Source of the DNA: Alphaproteobacteria bacterium
GTDB lineage: Bacteria > Pseudomonadota > Alphaproteobacteria > Acetobacterales > Acetobacteraceae
DNA length: 64,000 nt
NCBI GenBank assembly: GCA_016869735.1
Contig: VGDL01000002.1
Location: forward strand, 1-64,000
Direction: 5' to 3'
Part shown: positions 63,012 to 64,000 of the stretch, piece after piece
Layout: every line of letters begins with the position of its first letter
How positions within the stretch are numbered: the first letter of the stretch is position 1
Program-made: the position numbers and the translations under genes
The notes under the pieces: generated by a model
Told to the model about the DNA's origin: nothing
The model's database searches: none
Seen by the model: only the letters and a program-made list of their open reading frames with translations

Positions 63012-64000
63012 ATGGCACGGATGATTGATGCGGCCAGCCTGAAGGGCTGGATCCGCGATGGGCGGGAATTGGCCATTCTGGATGCGCGGGAAGATGGCGA
63101 ATTTGGCCGTTCGCATCTTTTCTGGGCCAATCCCTGCGGGTTGTCGCGCATGGAACTCCGTGCCCGCGCCATTCTGCCGCGCCTTGCCACGCGCATTGTG
63201 TGCGTAGATGGCGGGGAAGGGTTGGCGGAGCGCCTTGCGGCCCAACTGGAAGGTATGGGCTGTTCGGATGTTTCCGTGCTGCAAGGCGGCACGCCCGCTT
63301 GGGTCGCGGGGGGCTATATTGCGTTCTCCGGCGTGAATGTGCCGTCCAAGGCATTCGGTGAATGGGTGGAACATCATTATGAAACCCCCTCGGTTGATCC
63401 CGAGGAGTTGAAGGCGATGATGGATGCCGGCATCGATATGGTGATCCTGGACAGCCGCCCGATGGAGGAATTCAACCGCATGTCCATCCCCGGCGCGGTG
63501 GATGTGCCGGGGGGGGAATTGGTCTATCGCATTGGCGAATTCGTCACGCGGCCTGAAACTACAGTGGTGGTGAATTGCGCGGGGCGCACGCGGTCCATCA
63601 TGGGCGCTGAATCGCTCCGCAGTGCGGGCATTCCGAACAAGGTCGTGGCCTTGCGCAATGGCACCATGGGCTGGGAATTGGCGGGCTTTAAATGTGACCG
63701 CGGCAAGACCGCGAGTTTCCCGCAAGGCTCGCCGAAAGGTGCGGCAGAAGCTTTCGCCCGCGCGGATGCTTTCGCCAAGCGGCATGGTGTGACCTTCGGC
63801 ACGCGCGCTGATCTGGCGCGCTGGCAGGCGGATGCGTCGCGCAGCACTTATGTTTTGGATGTACGCGACCCGGCGGAATATGCGGCGGGGCATATGCCCG
63901 GCAGCCGATCAGCTCCCGGCGGGCAATTGGTGCAGGCGACCGATCAATGGGTCGCGGTGCGCCATGCGCGGATTGCGCTGGTGGATGACACGGGCACACG
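63012..64000 (+). CDS. Multi-domain rhodanese-like protein, 5' part
   Basis: Open to the right edge (at least 329 codons), so absent from the ORF track. ATG 63012 (MARMIDAASLKGW). Three rhodanese domains begin at ~1, ~125 and ~250. Domain 1 active loop reads CVDGGEG with Asp where the persulfide Cys would be; domain 2 has NCAGRTRS with Cys (~189); domain 3 (DVRDPAEYAAGHMPGS) reads LVDDTGT at the loop, again no Cys. So only the middle visible domain looks catalytic, moving sulfane sulfur. Likely co-transcribed with the thiol dioxygenase. Confidence 0.88.
   Translation, partial: MARMIDAASLKGWIRDGRELAILDAREDGEFGRSHLFWANPCGLSRMELRARAILPRLATRIVCVDGGEGLAERLAAQLEGMGCSDVSVLQGGTPAWVAGGYIAFSGVNVPSKAFGEWVEHHYETPSVDPEELKAMMDAGIDMVILDSRPMEEFNRMSIPGAVDVPGGELVYRIGEFVTRPETTVVVNCAGRTRSIMGAESLRSAGIPNKVVALRNGTMGWELAGFKCDRGKTASFPQGSPKGAAEAFARADAFAKRHGVTFGTRADLARWQADASRSTYVLDVRDPAEYAAGHMPGSRSAPGGQLVQATDQWVAVRHARIALVDDTGT

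Noticed and set aside
1-64000. CRISPR array, prophage, restriction or toxin-antitoxin system
   Set aside because: Looked for spaced direct repeats, integrases, methylase motifs and small paired genes; none were found.

Overview
The window is about 64 kb of high-GC chromosomal DNA from an alphaproteobacterium. Rhodospirillales/Acetobacteraceae-like is my best guess, but this is an inference from gene content and not proven. Pointers are the split three-subunit proton-translocating transhydrogenase (PntA-alpha1, alpha2, PntB), a COQ9-family gene beside peptide deformylase and divergent rpsU, the infA-maf-RNase E/G-yacG cluster, an aap/bzt-type amino-acid ABC transporter, a class II DAHP synthase, and an NDUFAF5-like methyltransferase. 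Coding density is very high, many genes overlap by 1-16 bases, and I saw no rRNA, tRNA, CRISPR array, prophage or intact insertion sequence. The window is cut inside a gene at both ends: an acyl-CoA synthetase on the left and a multi-rhodanese protein on the right.

Layout. 1-4.0 kb (+): acyl-CoA synthetase end, DapA-like aldolase/lyase, Bcr/CflA-type efflux pump and a GT2 glycosyltransferase with a lower-GC middle. 4.0-12.9 kb (mostly -): SDR and GMC oxidoreductases, yacG, RNase E/G, maf, infA, scoB and scoA, then mutL (+), then an ornithine-cyclodeaminase-family gene (-). 13.2-21.2 kb (+): amino-acid ABC operon (two permeases and an ATPase, no binding protein), kup, a small unknown gene, a glyoxalase-like gene and a PleD-type diguanylate cyclase. 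21.2-24.8 kb: rpmG, a secreted unknown, COQ9, peptide deformylase (all -), rpsU (+), a small membrane protein (-) and rpsD (+). 24.9-28.0 kb (+): glmU-glmS, the amino-sugar supply for the cell envelope. 28.0-32.1 kb (-): a PL5-like polysaccharide lyase, two tandem cyclase/formamidase paralogues and fumarylacetoacetase. 32.2-38 kb (+): succinate-semialdehyde dehydrogenase, MaoC, glutathione reductase, an MFS permease and glutathione-dependent formaldehyde dehydrogenase. 38-39.1 kb (-): a serine beta-lactamase-like hydrolase.

39.2-47.9 kb (+): a tightly packed biosynthesis and translation block with class II DAHP synthase, nicotinate phosphoribosyltransferase, NAD synthetase, a small unknown, gltX, cysS, DUF305 and a TrmJ-like RNA methyltransferase. 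47.9-54.3 kb (-): pntB-pntA2-pntA1, an ABC1/UbiB-type kinase and oligoendopeptidase F. 54.3-58.8 kb: a long-chain acyl-CoA synthetase (+) and two divergent CaiB/BaiF CoA-transferases flanking a large imperfect hairpin. 58.8-62.3 kb (-): trypsin-like protease, RadC, methionine aminopeptidase and methyltransferase. 62.4-64 kb (+): cysteine-dioxygenase-family enzyme and the rhodanese protein.

Most of this is core metabolism with no self-evident new defence or mobile system. The items I consider most worth a second look are the apparently circularly permuted CaiB/BaiF protein with the 50-nt hairpin upstream of it, the recent tandem duplication of the cyclase genes inside a catabolic cluster, the thiol dioxygenase/triple-rhodanese pair in which only the middle visible rhodanese domain keeps its cysteine, the ABC operon lacking a binding protein, and the compositionally distinct stretch inside the glycosyltransferase.
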